From contig JAKAPY010000062.1 in NCBI GenBank assembly GCA_021811925.1, forward strand, positions 1-8,303: a DNA stretch of 8,303 nt. Reading direction: 5' to 3'. Below the pieces are notes generated by a model, which had not been told where the DNA came from, ran no database searches, and worked only from the letters and a program-made list of their open reading frames with translations. This document shows, in pieces, positions 1 through 6,655 of this stretch. Position 1 is the first letter of the stretch. Each line of letters begins with the position of its first letter. The DNA comes from Thermoplasmata archaeon. GTDB lineage: Archaea > Thermoplasmatota > Thermoplasmata > Sysuiplasmatales > Sysuiplasmataceae. The position numbers were made by a program, and so were the translations under genes.

Positions 1-32
1 TTGAACAAATAAAACAGGAAGTGTCTGCTTGA
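1..32 (+). CDS. 3' end of an upstream gene, possibly nuoI (partial)
   Basis: The frame beginning at position 3 reads E-Q-I-K-Q-E-V-S-A and stops at TGA 30-32. It overlaps the TTG start of the next gene in a TTGA junction, the same style as the GTGA and ATGA junctions later in the window. In complex I operons the gene before nuoJ is commonly nuoI, the ferredoxin-like 2x[4Fe-4S] subunit, so this may be its C-terminus; that is inferred from gene order alone. An alternative is the frame beginning at position 1, which reads L-N-K and stops at TAA 10-12. Nine residues are too few to identify a family. Confidence 0.35.
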   Translation, partial: EQIKQEVSA

Positions 33-283
33 GCATTGAATTGATGGGATTCATCATAGTCGCGGCCGCAGCCCTTGTGCTTGCGCTCATGATGGTACTG
101 TCACCTGAAATTGTGCACAGCGCCCTCTATTTCGCGGGTGTGCTGATTGCAATTGCCGTGCTTTTTTTCCTGATGAACGCAGTCTATGTCGGCATAATTC
201 AGATACTGATATACGTCGGGGCGGTTGTAGTGCTGATTCTTTTCGGTATCATGCTGACGCGGCGGAACATACTTCTTGGGTGA
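29..283 (+). CDS. nuoJ: NADH-quinone oxidoreductase subunit J, N-terminal part (split NuoJ/FpoJ)
   Basis: This is an 84-residue, strongly hydrophobic membrane protein with about three transmembrane helices. It matches the N-terminal half of complex I subunit J (ND6), which lies in the membrane arm between the quinone-site subunit H and the antiporter-like subunits. The segment around residues 56-74 (I-Q-I-L-I-Y-V-G-A-V-V-V-L) is the signature TM3 of NuoJ; Tyr62 corresponds to the conserved tyrosine in the pi-bulge helix that changes shape during turnover. The TTG start at 29 is chosen because AGGAAGTG at 16-23 lies 5 nt upstream and because the start overlaps the preceding stop. E. coli NuoJ has 184 residues, so this gene covers only the first half; the rest is in the next gene, which begins 18 nt later. 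Separate J1 and J2 genes are known in haloarchaea and methanogens. Confidence 0.9.
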   Translation: MSIELMGFIIVAAAALVLALMMVLSPEIVHSALYFAGVLIAIAVLFFLMNAVYVGIIQILIYVGAVVVLILFGIMLTRRNILLG

Positions 284-288
284 TATCC

Positions 289-295
289 GGAGGTG
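289..295 (+). promoter_or_regulatory. Ribosome-binding site of the second nuoJ gene
   Basis: GGAGGTG is a near-perfect complement to the archaeal 16S 3' end. It includes an in-frame GTG at 293-295, but a start codon inside the Shine-Dalgarno sequence is implausible. The ATG at 302, 6 nt downstream, is therefore the start. This strong dedicated site after a TGA stop also argues that nuoJ is really two genes, not one gene with a sequencing error. Confidence 0.75.
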
Positions 296-301
296 CAACA
301 G

Positions 302-532
302 ATGGAAAGGCAACTCGTGGTTTCCGCAATCGTATCGTTCCTTCTTCTGGCAGTGATGCTTGCTGCCTTCTCCACCTACAACTGGTCCAGCATAGGCGCA
401 GCAATCGCCGGGACATCCGACATCGCAAGCCAGATGTTTAGCCCGTCCGGATACGGCCTGACGCTCCTTATCGTCGGTGTTCTTCTTGGAGCGTCGATGG
501 TTGGCGGAGTCTACCTGGCCAAGGAGGAGTGA
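302..532 (+). CDS. nuoJ: NADH-quinone oxidoreductase subunit J, C-terminal part (split NuoJ/FpoJ)
   Basis: This 76-residue protein has two hydrophobic segments, at about residues 5-23 and 51-70, joined by a polar stretch. It ends in G-G-V-Y-L-A-K-E-E, which resembles the usual NuoJ C-terminus (a last helix followed by L-A-K/R-E). With the preceding gene it gives about 160 residues, close to an intact NuoJ. The ATG at 302 is preferred to the in-frame GTG at 293 because the latter lies within the ribosome-binding site. The gene ends in G-G-A-G-G-A-G-T-G-A, which also supplies the ribosome-binding site for nuoK. The protein is expected to pack with NuoJ-N, NuoK and NuoA in the membrane arm. It is identified mainly by position, size and C-terminus; alone it would be hard to name. 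Confidence 0.82.
   Translation: MERQLVVSAIVSFLLLAVMLAAFSTYNWSSIGAAIAGTSDIASQMFSPSGYGLTLLIVGVLLGASMVGGVYLAKEE
523..527 (+). promoter_or_regulatory. Ribosome-binding site that decides the nuoK start
   Basis: GGAGG lies within the last codons of the preceding gene. It is 1 nt from the in-frame GTG at 529 but 7 nt from the in-frame TTG at 535. Normal spacing favours TTG 535, which also gives the N-terminus M-I-P-V, like the M-I-P-L of E. coli NuoK. Confidence 0.65.
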
Positions 533-534
533 AA

Positions 535-849
535 TTGATTCCTGTTTCGTACGTCCTGGGCTTTTCAGCGCTTCTGTTCGTAATAGGTGTATTCGGCGTG
601 CTCTACAGGAGGAATGCGATAATGGTCCTTCTCTCCATCGAGCTCATGCTGAATGCTGCAAACATAAACTTTGTTGCTTTCTCCAACACAGCTCTTACTC
701 CCGCTGCATCTGCGAACGGGCAGGTTTTTGCACTTATCTCAATAGCAGTTGCGGCTGCAGAGATTGCAGTCGGGCTCGCAATCCTGCTCGTGCTGTGGAA
801 GGCAAGCGATACAGTTGAAATCAATGAAGTCGCGACTCTGAGGTGGTAA
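535..849 (+). CDS. nuoK: NADH-quinone oxidoreductase subunit K (NuoK/ND4L)
   Basis: This 104-residue, three-helix membrane subunit forms one of the proton half-channels next to NuoJ and NuoN and resembles the MrpC antiporter subunit. Glu36, in the segment L-L-S-I-E-L-M-L-N-A, and Glu76, in A-V-A-A-A-E-I-A-V-G-L-A, match the two conserved membrane glutamates of E. coli NuoK (Glu36 and Glu72). R-R-N at residues 25-27 is the conserved loop between TM1 and TM2. With the TTG start at 535 the first glutamate falls at position 36 exactly as in E. coli, which supports this start. The GTG at 529 would add two residues and overlap the previous stop as GTGA; it remains possible. The length is normal for the family (E. 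coli 100), and the gene ends 1 nt before the nuoL start. Confidence 0.95.
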   Translation: MIPVSYVLGFSALLFVIGVFGVLYRRNAIMVLLSIELMLNAANINFVAFSNTALTPAASANGQVFALISIAVAAAEIAVGLAILLVLWKASDTVEINEVATLRW

Positions 850-850
850 G

Positions 851-2914
851 GTGGCCCTAATGTTGCAGTCGGTCCCGGGTGACCCGGTCCTTTTCCTGGC
901 TGCCTTTGTTGCCCTCGCACCATTCATCGGGTTTGCAGTTATATCTGTAATTCCTGCATCGCGTGCGAGGCTCATAGAGTGGATCAGCGTGCTGTCCGTC
1001 GGCGTATCGGCGGCTCTCTCGCTGCTGATACTGTTCTTTGAGTTCATGGGCAACGGAGTCGGCGTCTACCCTGTGGCTTATCAGCAGCAGTTCGAGTTCC
1101 TGAACCTTGGCTATGCCGGCGGAACGGCTGTGAGTGTCAACCTGGGCATATATGTTGACTGGCTCACAGTGGTGATGATTGCAGCTGTCTCTTTCGTGAG
1201 CATGCTCATCGTGATATACAGTGTCGGGTACATGCATGCCGAGGGGCGCAGGAGGAAGAGATATTTTGGCGTCATCTCGATGTTCGTGGGTTCAATGCTC
1301 GGGCTCGTCCTGGCAAACAACCTGCTCGAGCTCTACATCTTCTGGGAACTGGTCGGCCTCGGCTCCTATCTGCTGATTGGTTTCTGGTATGAAAAACCGT
1401 CAGCTGCAAGGGCCGCGAAGAAGGCATTCATAGTTACACGCTTCGGTGATATGTTCCTCCTGTTCGGCATTGTACTGCTATTGAGCATAGGGGACCACAC
1501 GCTCGCATATTCACAGCTTTTCTCGGCCACATCGATAGGCAAGTTGAACAGTTCGGGCCTTCTCACAATTGCGACACTGGCGCTGTTTGGCGGCGCAATG
1601 GGCAAGAGTGCGCAGTTTCCGCTGCATGACTGGCTTGTTGATGCGATGGAGGGCCCCACGCCCGTATCCGCAATGATACACGGGGCCACTATGGTCAATG
1701 CAGGCGTTTACCTGGTAGCGAGGATGTACCCTCTTTTCACCCAGACCCCCTTCAGTTCCCTGTTTGTCGCCTTCATAGGTGCGTTCACTGCTCTGTTTGC
1801 TGCCACGATGGCCCTGGGCACATATGACATCAAGAGGGTTCTCGCGTTCTCCACAATCAGCCAGCTTGGCTACATGTTCCTCGCACTCGGCGCTGGTGCC
1901 TACATACTGAGTTCCATCGGTCCGACCACCAATGGTGTTCCAAACTACTCGCTTGGTTATTCGGCGGGCATGTTCCATCTCGTAAACCAGGCGATATTCA
2001 AGGCACTGCTTTTCCTTGCGGCAGGCAGCGTGATGCACGCACTCGGCGGAATACAGGACATGAGGCAGATGGGTGCGCTCCGCTCGAAACTCAAGATAAC
2101 ATCCATCACCATGCTTTTTGGTGCGCTGTCGCTCGCAGGCATATTGCCGTTCAGCGGCTTTTTCAGCAAGGATGCGATACTGCAGTCGGCGCTCTCAGGA
2201 TTCCCATACTCATGGGTTTTCGTGGTAATCTGGCTCTTCGGCATTGCGGCCGCCTTCCTTACCGCCCTCTACATTTTCAGGCTCTGGTTCATGACATTCA
2301 CCGGCCATTCGCGGGTGCCTGAAGAGGTGCACATCCACGAGTCGCCTCCGGTCATGACTTACCCCCTGGTTGTGCTTGCAATACTCTCGCTCGCGGTCGG
2401 TTTCACGGTGCTGGGCGTCGCCGGCTTCGGCATGGCCGTCCATTACCCTGTGACCTTCCAGACGGGCATCGTTTCCGGGCATACACCGTACACGGAATTC
2501 AACGGCGTGCTGGGCCTGCTTGCCGATCCGTTCACCTACCTTTCACTCGCCCTTGCACTGGCTGGCCTGTTCATTGCCTATGCAGTCTGGTACAGGGAAA
2601 GGAATTTGTCCGCATTCCTCTCCAGACCGTTCCCTCACGGCATTCAGAAGGTCCTTGCAGAGAGGTACTATTTCCCGCAGGCATACGACAAGCTGGGGAT
2701 GTGGATAGGTTACGGCATCGCCCGGGGCCTCGACTTCTTTGACAGGAAGGCTGTGGACGGCTTCATCAACAGCGTCGGGGCAGTATTCGTCGGCGCTTCG
2801 CAGCGCCTGAGGAAATCGGAGACCGGTTTCGTGCAGAATTACGCTTCGGTGATAATAGCTGCAGTTGTCATCATAGTGGCAATACTGCTGCTCTTCCCCG
2901 GAATTGGGGTGTGA
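851..2914 (+). CDS. nuoL: NADH-quinone oxidoreductase subunit L (NuoL/ND5), antiporter-like
   Basis: This 687-residue protein is the distal antiporter-like subunit of the membrane arm. It is homologous to MrpA and has a long C-terminal lateral helix running along the arm. Key charged residues are present: Glu166 in F-W-E-L-V-G-L (TM5; E. coli Glu144), Asp200, Lys252 in G-K-S-A-Q-F-P-L-H-D-W-L (TM7; E. coli Lys229), Lys384 in F-K-A-L-L-F-L-A, and Lys440-Asp441 in F-S-G-F-F-S-K-D (TM12; E. coli Lys399). The final hydrophobic stretch, about residues 664-683, is the last helix after the lateral helix. Compared with E. coli (613) it has a longer loop near residues 350-370 and longer C-terminal loops. 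The second TM11 histidine of bacterial NuoL is Gln380. The GTG start at 851 follows GAGGTG (840-845); ATG 860, served by AGGTGG (849-854), is an alternative that shortens it by three residues. Confidence 0.97.
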   Translation: MALMLQSVPGDPVLFLAAFVALAPFIGFAVISVIPASRARLIEWISVLSVGVSAALSLLILFFEFMGNGVGVYPVAYQQQFEFLNLGYAGGTAVSVNLGIYVDWLTVVMIAAVSFVSMLIVIYSVGYMHAEGRRRKRYFGVISMFVGSMLGLVLANNLLELYIFWELVGLGSYLLIGFWYEKPSAARAAKKAFIVTRFGDMFLLFGIVLLLSIGDHTLAYSQLFSATSIGKLNSSGLLTIATLALFGGAMGKSAQFPLHDWLVDAMEGPTPVSAMIHGATMVNAGVYLVARMYPLFTQTPFSSLFVAFIGAFTALFAATMALGTYDIKRVLAFSTISQLGYMFLALGAGAYILSSIGPTTNGVPNYSLGYSAGMFHLVNQAIFKALLFLAAGSVMHALGGIQDMRQMGALRSKLKITSITMLFGALSLAGILPFSGFFSKDAILQSALSGFPYSWVFVVIWLFGIAAAFLTALYIFRLWFMTFTGHSRVPEEVHIHESPPVMTYPLVVLAILSLAVGFTVLGVAGFGMAVHYPVTFQTGIVSGHTPYTEFNGVLGLLADPFTYLSLALALAGLFIAYAVWYRERNLSAFLSRPFPHGIQKVLAERYYFPQAYDKLGMWIGYGIARGLDFFDRKAVDGFINSVGAVFVGASQRLRKSETGFVQNYASVIIAAVVIIVAILLLFPGIGV

Positions 2915-2917
2915 AAA

Positions 2918-4456
2918 ATGTTTCCCCTGATTTCAATGATGATACTGTTCCCATTCATAGGCTTCGCACTCCTGATGGTGATGCCGGCCAGGAGCTACCT
3001 TAACAGGCTCACCGCCGTATTCTTCAGCGGCGTTTCGCTCGTACTCGGCGCATATATGCTCATTGCCTTCAACTATGGAAATCCGGTAATGCAGATGACA
3101 GAGAGCTATACCTGGATAAACACGGCCTATTTCCCCATCACGTACTCTGTCGGTGTGGATGGCATAGGCCTGCCGATGGTATTCCTTTCGGTGCTTCTCA
3201 GCTTCCTCGTGGTAGTGTTTTCTTGGGATATCACCCACAGATCCAACCAGTATTTCGCAATGCTGATGCTGACAGAGGTTGGCGTCCTCGGCGTTTTCAC
3301 AGTAACCAACTACTTTGTCTTCTACCTCTTCTGGGAAGCGGTCCTCATCCCGATGTTCTTCATCATACTCATCTGGGGATCGGCAAGGCGTGTCTACTCG
3401 GCAACCAAGTTCTTCATATACACTCACGCATCGAGCCTCGTTATGCTCCTCGCTTTCTTCGCCCTCTACTTCGAATACCACCAGCTCAGCCCCACGCATG
3501 CATTCACATTCGACATGGTGGCAATCAACAAGCTCTCGCCTACCTTCCCCGCCTTCTTCCAGCTTATTGTATTCATCGGCCTTTTCTTCGGGTTCATTGT
3601 AAAAATGCCCGTGTTTCCATTCCACACATGGCTACCGGACGCTCATACCGATGCGCCCACCGGCGGCAGCGTGCTGCTTGCAGGCCTGCTGATCAAGATG
3701 GGCTCCTTCGGTATCATAAGGATAGCAATACCAGCCCTCCCGCTCGGTGCAAAGATGATCGAGGACTGGATCGTGCTGCTGGCGGTGGTAAGCATACTCT
3801 ATGGCGCCTGGGTAAGCATGGCACAGAAGGACGTCAAGCGCATGATAGCCAACTCATCCATCAGCCACATGGGGCTTGTGCTGCTTGCAATTGCGGCGTC
3901 AGTGTTCACGCTGAATGACACTAACGGGTGGTCTATGAACACGATTGGTATTTCCGTGGCCGATTTTCAGATGTTCGCACACGGGCTCATCACCGCTGTC
4001 CTCTTCATGTCGGCCGGTGTCATACAGCACCATACGGGAACCAGGGACCTGGACAAGCTTAGCGGACTCGGAAAACACATGCCCCTCCTGTCCACATTCA
4101 TGATGGCCGGCTTCCTTGCATCGCTTGGTCTTCCCGGTATGATCGGATTCGCGGCTGAATTCAGTGTGTTCTATGTGACATACCTCAGCTTCAATGTGTA
4201 CCTTATCATACCCATCCTGACGGTTGTCATAACCCTGGGCTACTACGTCTGGGCGCTCCAGCGTACCATATTCGGACCAGAGAGCGACAAGCTCGACTTC
4301 AGCCGTATACACGACGCCAACTGGTTCGAGATCGTGCCGATGGCAGTTCTCATCATTGTGATAATAATATTCGGCATAATCCCGTGGGCAATACTCAATC
4401 CGATCAGCGGAAGCATTGCGCACTGGTACTCCTTCCTGGGAGGTGTAACGGTATGA
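2918..4456 (+). CDS. nuoM: NADH-quinone oxidoreductase subunit M (NuoM/ND4), antiporter-like
   Basis: This 512-residue membrane protein is the middle of the three antiporter-like proton-translocating subunits. Conserved residues are intact: Glu140 in F-W-E-A-V-L-I-P (TM5; E. coli Glu144), Lys229 in V-K-M-P-V-F-P-F-H (TM7; E. coli Lys234), Lys260 (E. coli Lys265), His317 in S-S-I-S-H-M-G-L (TM10), His355 in F-A-H-G-L, and Glu414 in G-F-A-A-E-F (TM12; E. coli Glu407). W-L-P-D-A-H-T-D-A-P-T-G at 238-249 is the family signature loop after TM7. Length is normal (E. coli 509). The ATG at 2918 is 3 nt after the nuoL stop, with GGGGTG just upstream. The stop overlaps the nuoN start as ATGA, implying translational coupling and matched stoichiometry. 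Confidence 0.97.
   Translation: MFPLISMMILFPFIGFALLMVMPARSYLNRLTAVFFSGVSLVLGAYMLIAFNYGNPVMQMTESYTWINTAYFPITYSVGVDGIGLPMVFLSVLLSFLVVVFSWDITHRSNQYFAMLMLTEVGVLGVFTVTNYFVFYLFWEAVLIPMFFIILIWGSARRVYSATKFFIYTHASSLVMLLAFFALYFEYHQLSPTHAFTFDMVAINKLSPTFPAFFQLIVFIGLFFGFIVKMPVFPFHTWLPDAHTDAPTGGSVLLAGLLIKMGSFGIIRIAIPALPLGAKMIEDWIVLLAVVSILYGAWVSMAQKDVKRMIANSSISHMGLVLLAIAASVFTLNDTNGWSMNTIGISVADFQMFAHGLITAVLFMSAGVIQHHTGTRDLDKLSGLGKHMPLLSTFMMAGFLASLGLPGMIGFAAEFSVFYVTYLSFNVYLIIPILTVVITLGYYVWALQRTIFGPESDKLDFSRIHDANWFEIVPMAVLIIVIIIFGIIPWAILNPISGSIAHWYSFLGGVTV
4438..4445 (+). promoter_or_regulatory. Ribosome-binding site of nuoN
   Basis: GGGAGGTG sits inside the last codons of nuoM, 7 nt before the ATG at 4453. 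This fixes the nuoN start. The longer reading from GTG 4384 has no comparable site, and its extra 23 residues are polar and out of character for this family. Confidence 0.8.
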
Positions 4457-5955
4457 TTGACTTCTATGCCTCGGGGATGTCCCCGATCTTTGTGATGGTG
4501 GCAGGTGCCCTGATAATAGCAGGTGTTTCGTTCTGGGTATCCAACAGGATACTTGCCTCAATATCGATCGGGACGATGCTTGTCACATTGGCCCTTCTGT
4601 TCATGATACTGGGCAATGTTTTGCCAATTCCACAGACCTTCCAGAACGTCCTGACAGAGGATGCATTCGCAGTTGTGTTTCAGCTCATATTCGTGACCGT
4701 CGCCTTCCTTGCCGCTCTTTATTCCGTCAGGTATATCGAGCAGGACAGGAACCAGGGCGAGTACTACAGCCTTCTGATGCTTTCAGTGGTGGGCATGATG
4801 GTTGTGGCAGCATCGACAGATCTGATAACGATGTTTGTCGGCATAGCGCTCACGGGGCTCTCGAGCGCATCAATCACCGCCTTCAGGAAGCACGACAAGA
4901 CTGGCGCGGAGGCGGCAATGAAGTTCTATATCATAAGCGCTCTTTCCGCGGGCCTTGCGCTTTACGGTATCTCCCTGATATACGGGCTGACACACTCCCT
5001 CCAGCTTTCAGCAGTCGGCCAGGCGCTTAACGGAGTGGGGCCATCCAGCCCGGATTACGGCACAGCAATCCTTGCAGTTGTCCTTCTGATTGCAGGCTTC
5101 GGTTTCGAGATAGCGATTGTTCCGTTCCACATGTGGGCTCCGGATGTGTACGAGGGATCGCCGACGCCTGTATCCGGTGTCCTCACCTCCGGGTCAAAAA
5201 AGGTGGGCATAGCCGCGATATTCAAGATATTCATGATAGCCCTGATAGGGCTGAGGGCGGAATGGGCACCCCTTTTTGCTATCCTTGCAATACTGACAAT
5301 GACCGTCGGCAACTTGGCAGCGCTGAGGCAGGACAATGTCAAGAGGATGCTGGCGTATTCAAGCATCGGCCAGGCAGGATACATGCTCATATCCCTCCCT
5401 GTTTTTGCCGCTGCGTACAGCGCTGGCCAGCCAAGGCTCGAATACCTCTCGATTTCCTACGGTATCTTCCAGATTCTCACACATTCAATCGCAACGGTGG
5501 GTGCGTTCGGAATAGTGGCCGTGATGTCAACTACAATACTGGGCACCGACTACGACAGCTTCAGGGGGCTGTTCAAGTCTAACAAGGTCCTTTCCATCTC
5601 GATGACTATTTTCCTCTTCTCACTTCTTGGAATGCCTCTTCTGGCGGGATTCGACAGCAAGCTGCTTATATTCTCGTCGGCGGTGGGCGGTTCTCTTGTC
5701 AACGGTTACTCATGGCTCATTTGGCTTGCAATTTTCGGCATACTGAACAGCGCCGTTTCACTGATATATTATGTGAGGCTGGTCCGGAACATTTACTCGG
5801 ACGCGGACGTGCCCGCCCCGGCATACAGGGTCTCAAGGTTCGCCGCCGTCGCGATCATAGTGGCAGCCGTAGCAATTGTTGTTATAGGCGTCTATCCGGG
5901 TCCGGTCATAAACGCATGCAACCAGGCAGCCCAGGCGCTAATGGCTGAAATCTGA
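4453..5955 (+). CDS. nuoN: NADH-quinone oxidoreductase subunit N (NuoN/ND2), with altered TM5/TM7 residues
   Basis: This 500-residue membrane protein is the antiporter-like subunit nearest NuoK (E. coli 485). Family signatures are clear: V-P-F-H-M-W-A-P-D-V-Y-E-G at 223-235, N-V-K-R-M-L-A-Y-S-S-I at 295-305, and the TM8 and TM12 lysines Lys249 (S-G-S-K-K) and Lys403 (G-F-D-S-K). Lys157 in E-A-A-M-K matches E. coli Lys158. Two otherwise near-invariant residues differ. The TM5 glutamate (G-I-E-L in E. coli, Glu133) is Ala132 in G-I-A-L. The TM7 lysine (G-F-K in E. coli, Lys217) is Glu219 in G-F-E. The TM10 histidine (S-S-I-S-H) is Gln307 (S-S-I-G-Q). The reading frame is intact and flanking motifs are well kept, so this is substitution and not decay. 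It is the last nuo gene here; there is no fpoO-like gene after it. Confidence 0.96.
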   Translation: MIDFYASGMSPIFVMVAGALIIAGVSFWVSNRILASISIGTMLVTLALLFMILGNVLPIPQTFQNVLTEDAFAVVFQLIFVTVAFLAALYSVRYIEQDRNQGEYYSLLMLSVVGMMVVAASTDLITMFVGIALTGLSSASITAFRKHDKTGAEAAMKFYIISALSAGLALYGISLIYGLTHSLQLSAVGQALNGVGPSSPDYGTAILAVVLLIAGFGFEIAIVPFHMWAPDVYEGSPTPVSGVLTSGSKKVGIAAIFKIFMIALIGLRAEWAPLFAILAILTMTVGNLAALRQDNVKRMLAYSSIGQAGYMLISLPVFAAAYSAGQPRLEYLSISYGIFQILTHSIATVGAFGIVAVMSTTILGTDYDSFRGLFKSNKVLSISMTIFLFSLLGMPLLAGFDSKLLIFSSAVGGSLVNGYSWLIWLAIFGILNSAVSLIYYVRLVRNIYSDADVPAPAYRVSRFAAVAIIVAAVAIVVIGVYPGPVINACNQAAQALMAEI

Positions 5956-5967
5956 AGGTCGAATGTG

Positions 5968-5975
5968 TTAAATAG
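5968..5975 (+). promoter_or_regulatory. Putative TATA box for the rps13-rps4-rps11-rpoD operon
   Basis: TTAAATAG resembles the archaeal TATA element and lies in the only intergenic gap longer than a ribosome-binding site. A start about 25 nt downstream would fall near 5996-6000, giving a short leader ahead of GAGGT at 6002-6006 and the TTG at 6016. The purine-rich BRE expected just upstream is weak. An A/T-rich AAATATT at 5991-5997 is less likely, because it would place the transcript start at or inside the rps13 start codon. No inverted repeat or T-run strong enough to call a nuo terminator is visible in 5956-6015. Confidence 0.5.
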
Positions 5976-6015
5976 ATAGAGCATTTTGGCAAATATTGAA
6001 TGAGGTTGATTCACG

Positions 6016-6639
6016 TTGGCTGAAGGAGAAGAGACATCCAAGGCAGATTTTCACTTCATAGTTCACATGGCCAACACTGACCTGGACGGCAACAAGAAGT
6101 CAGTTGTGGCCCTGATGAATATAAAGGGTCTTGGGAAGAGGGTCGCCGAAAAGGTGGCCAAAATGTCAGGGCTCGACAGGAACAAGAAGATAGGCTCATA
6201 CAACGAGGAGAAATTCGCGGAAGTGGAGAGTGCCATTGCATCCATTTCAAAGAACTTCCCCGAATGGATGGTCAACCGGCAGCGTGAATTTGAAACAGGG
6301 TCCAGCAGGCATGCGATCGGGACGGATGTCGACCTTGCAGTCAGGGAAGACATCAACAGAATGAAAATGATACGAAGCTACAAGGGCATCAGGCATGAAA
6401 CGGGCCAGAAGGTCCGTGGCCAGAGGACACGTTCCAACGGCAGGACCGGACTCACAATGGGTGTCACAAGAGCAAGGGCTGCAGCACCGGGCGCCGCCCC
6501 CGAGGCGGGAGCCGCCGCTGCTCCAGCAGCCGCTGCACCAGCGGGCAAGGCTGCCGCCGCACCTTCGGCTAAACCGGCGACAGGGAAACCGGCTGCAGGC
6601 AAGCCGGCCGCAAAGGCCGAACCGGCCAAGGAAAAGTGA
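6016..6639 (+). CDS. rps13: 30S ribosomal protein S13 (uS13) with long Ala/Pro/Lys-rich C-terminal tail
   Basis: uS13 sits in the head of the small subunit, touching 16S rRNA, the P-site region and the inter-subunit bridges. The core (about residues 8-153) is archaeal in type: F-I-V-H-M-A-N-T-D-L-D-G-N-K near the N-terminus, the helix-hairpin-helix-like I-K-G-L-G-K-R-V-A at 36-44, and Y-K-G-I-R-H-E-T-G followed by V-R-G-Q-R-T-R-S-N-G-R-T-G at 122-145. From residue 155 to 207 the protein becomes low-complexity Ala/Pro/Gly/Lys with three imperfect K-P-A-x-x units. Archaeal uS13 is usually about 150 residues, so the tail is an added extension, probably disordered and basic. The TTG start at 6016 follows GAGGT (6002-6006) with 9 nt spacing and gives the M-A-E N-terminus typical of archaeal S13. 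It is the first gene of its operon. Confidence 0.96.
   Translation: MAEGEETSKADFHFIVHMANTDLDGNKKSVVALMNIKGLGKRVAEKVAKMSGLDRNKKIGSYNEEKFAEVESAIASISKNFPEWMVNRQREFETGSSRHAIGTDVDLAVREDINRMKMIRSYKGIRHETGQKVRGQRTRSNGRTGLTMGVTRARAAAPGAAPEAGAAAAPAAAAPAGKAAAAPSAKPATGKPAAGKPAAKAEPAKEK
6571..6615 (+). repeat. Three imperfect 15-bp tandem repeats inside rps13
   Basis: Units lie at 6571-6585, 6586-6600 and 6601-6615. Each begins AAA or AAG followed by CCGGC and encodes K-P-A-(T/A)-(G/K). They are in frame with the uS13 tail, so unit gain or loss would change tail length without a frameshift. Differences between units are partly at third codon positions. Confidence 0.7.
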
Positions 6640-6655
6640 AAGCAGGGGTGTTTGA

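Noticed and set aside
281..301. Possible frameshift or nonsense error breaking a single nuoJ gene
   Set aside because: The gap contains a strong ribosome-binding site followed at 6 nt by ATG, and split nuoJ genes are known in archaea, so two real genes are more likely.
2933..3625. Long open frame of 230 codons on the - strand inside nuoM
   Set aside because: It is rich in Glu, His and Tyr with no family resemblance, and lies entirely opposite a well-conserved membrane protein gene; hydrophobic codons read backwards yield such frames.
3223..3918. Open frame of 231 codons on the + strand in another frame of nuoM
   Set aside because: The Arg/His/Pro-rich translation has no family resemblance and the true frame is unambiguous from conserved NuoM motifs.
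4384..4452. Upstream extension of nuoN from GTG 4384
   Set aside because: The extra 23 residues are polar and overlap nuoM coding sequence; the ATG at 4453 has an excellent ribosome-binding site and gives the expected hydrophobic start.
5981..6000. Possible terminator around the TTTT at 5984-5987
   Set aside because: Only four T residues and no convincing inverted repeat upstream; not enough to call a terminator.
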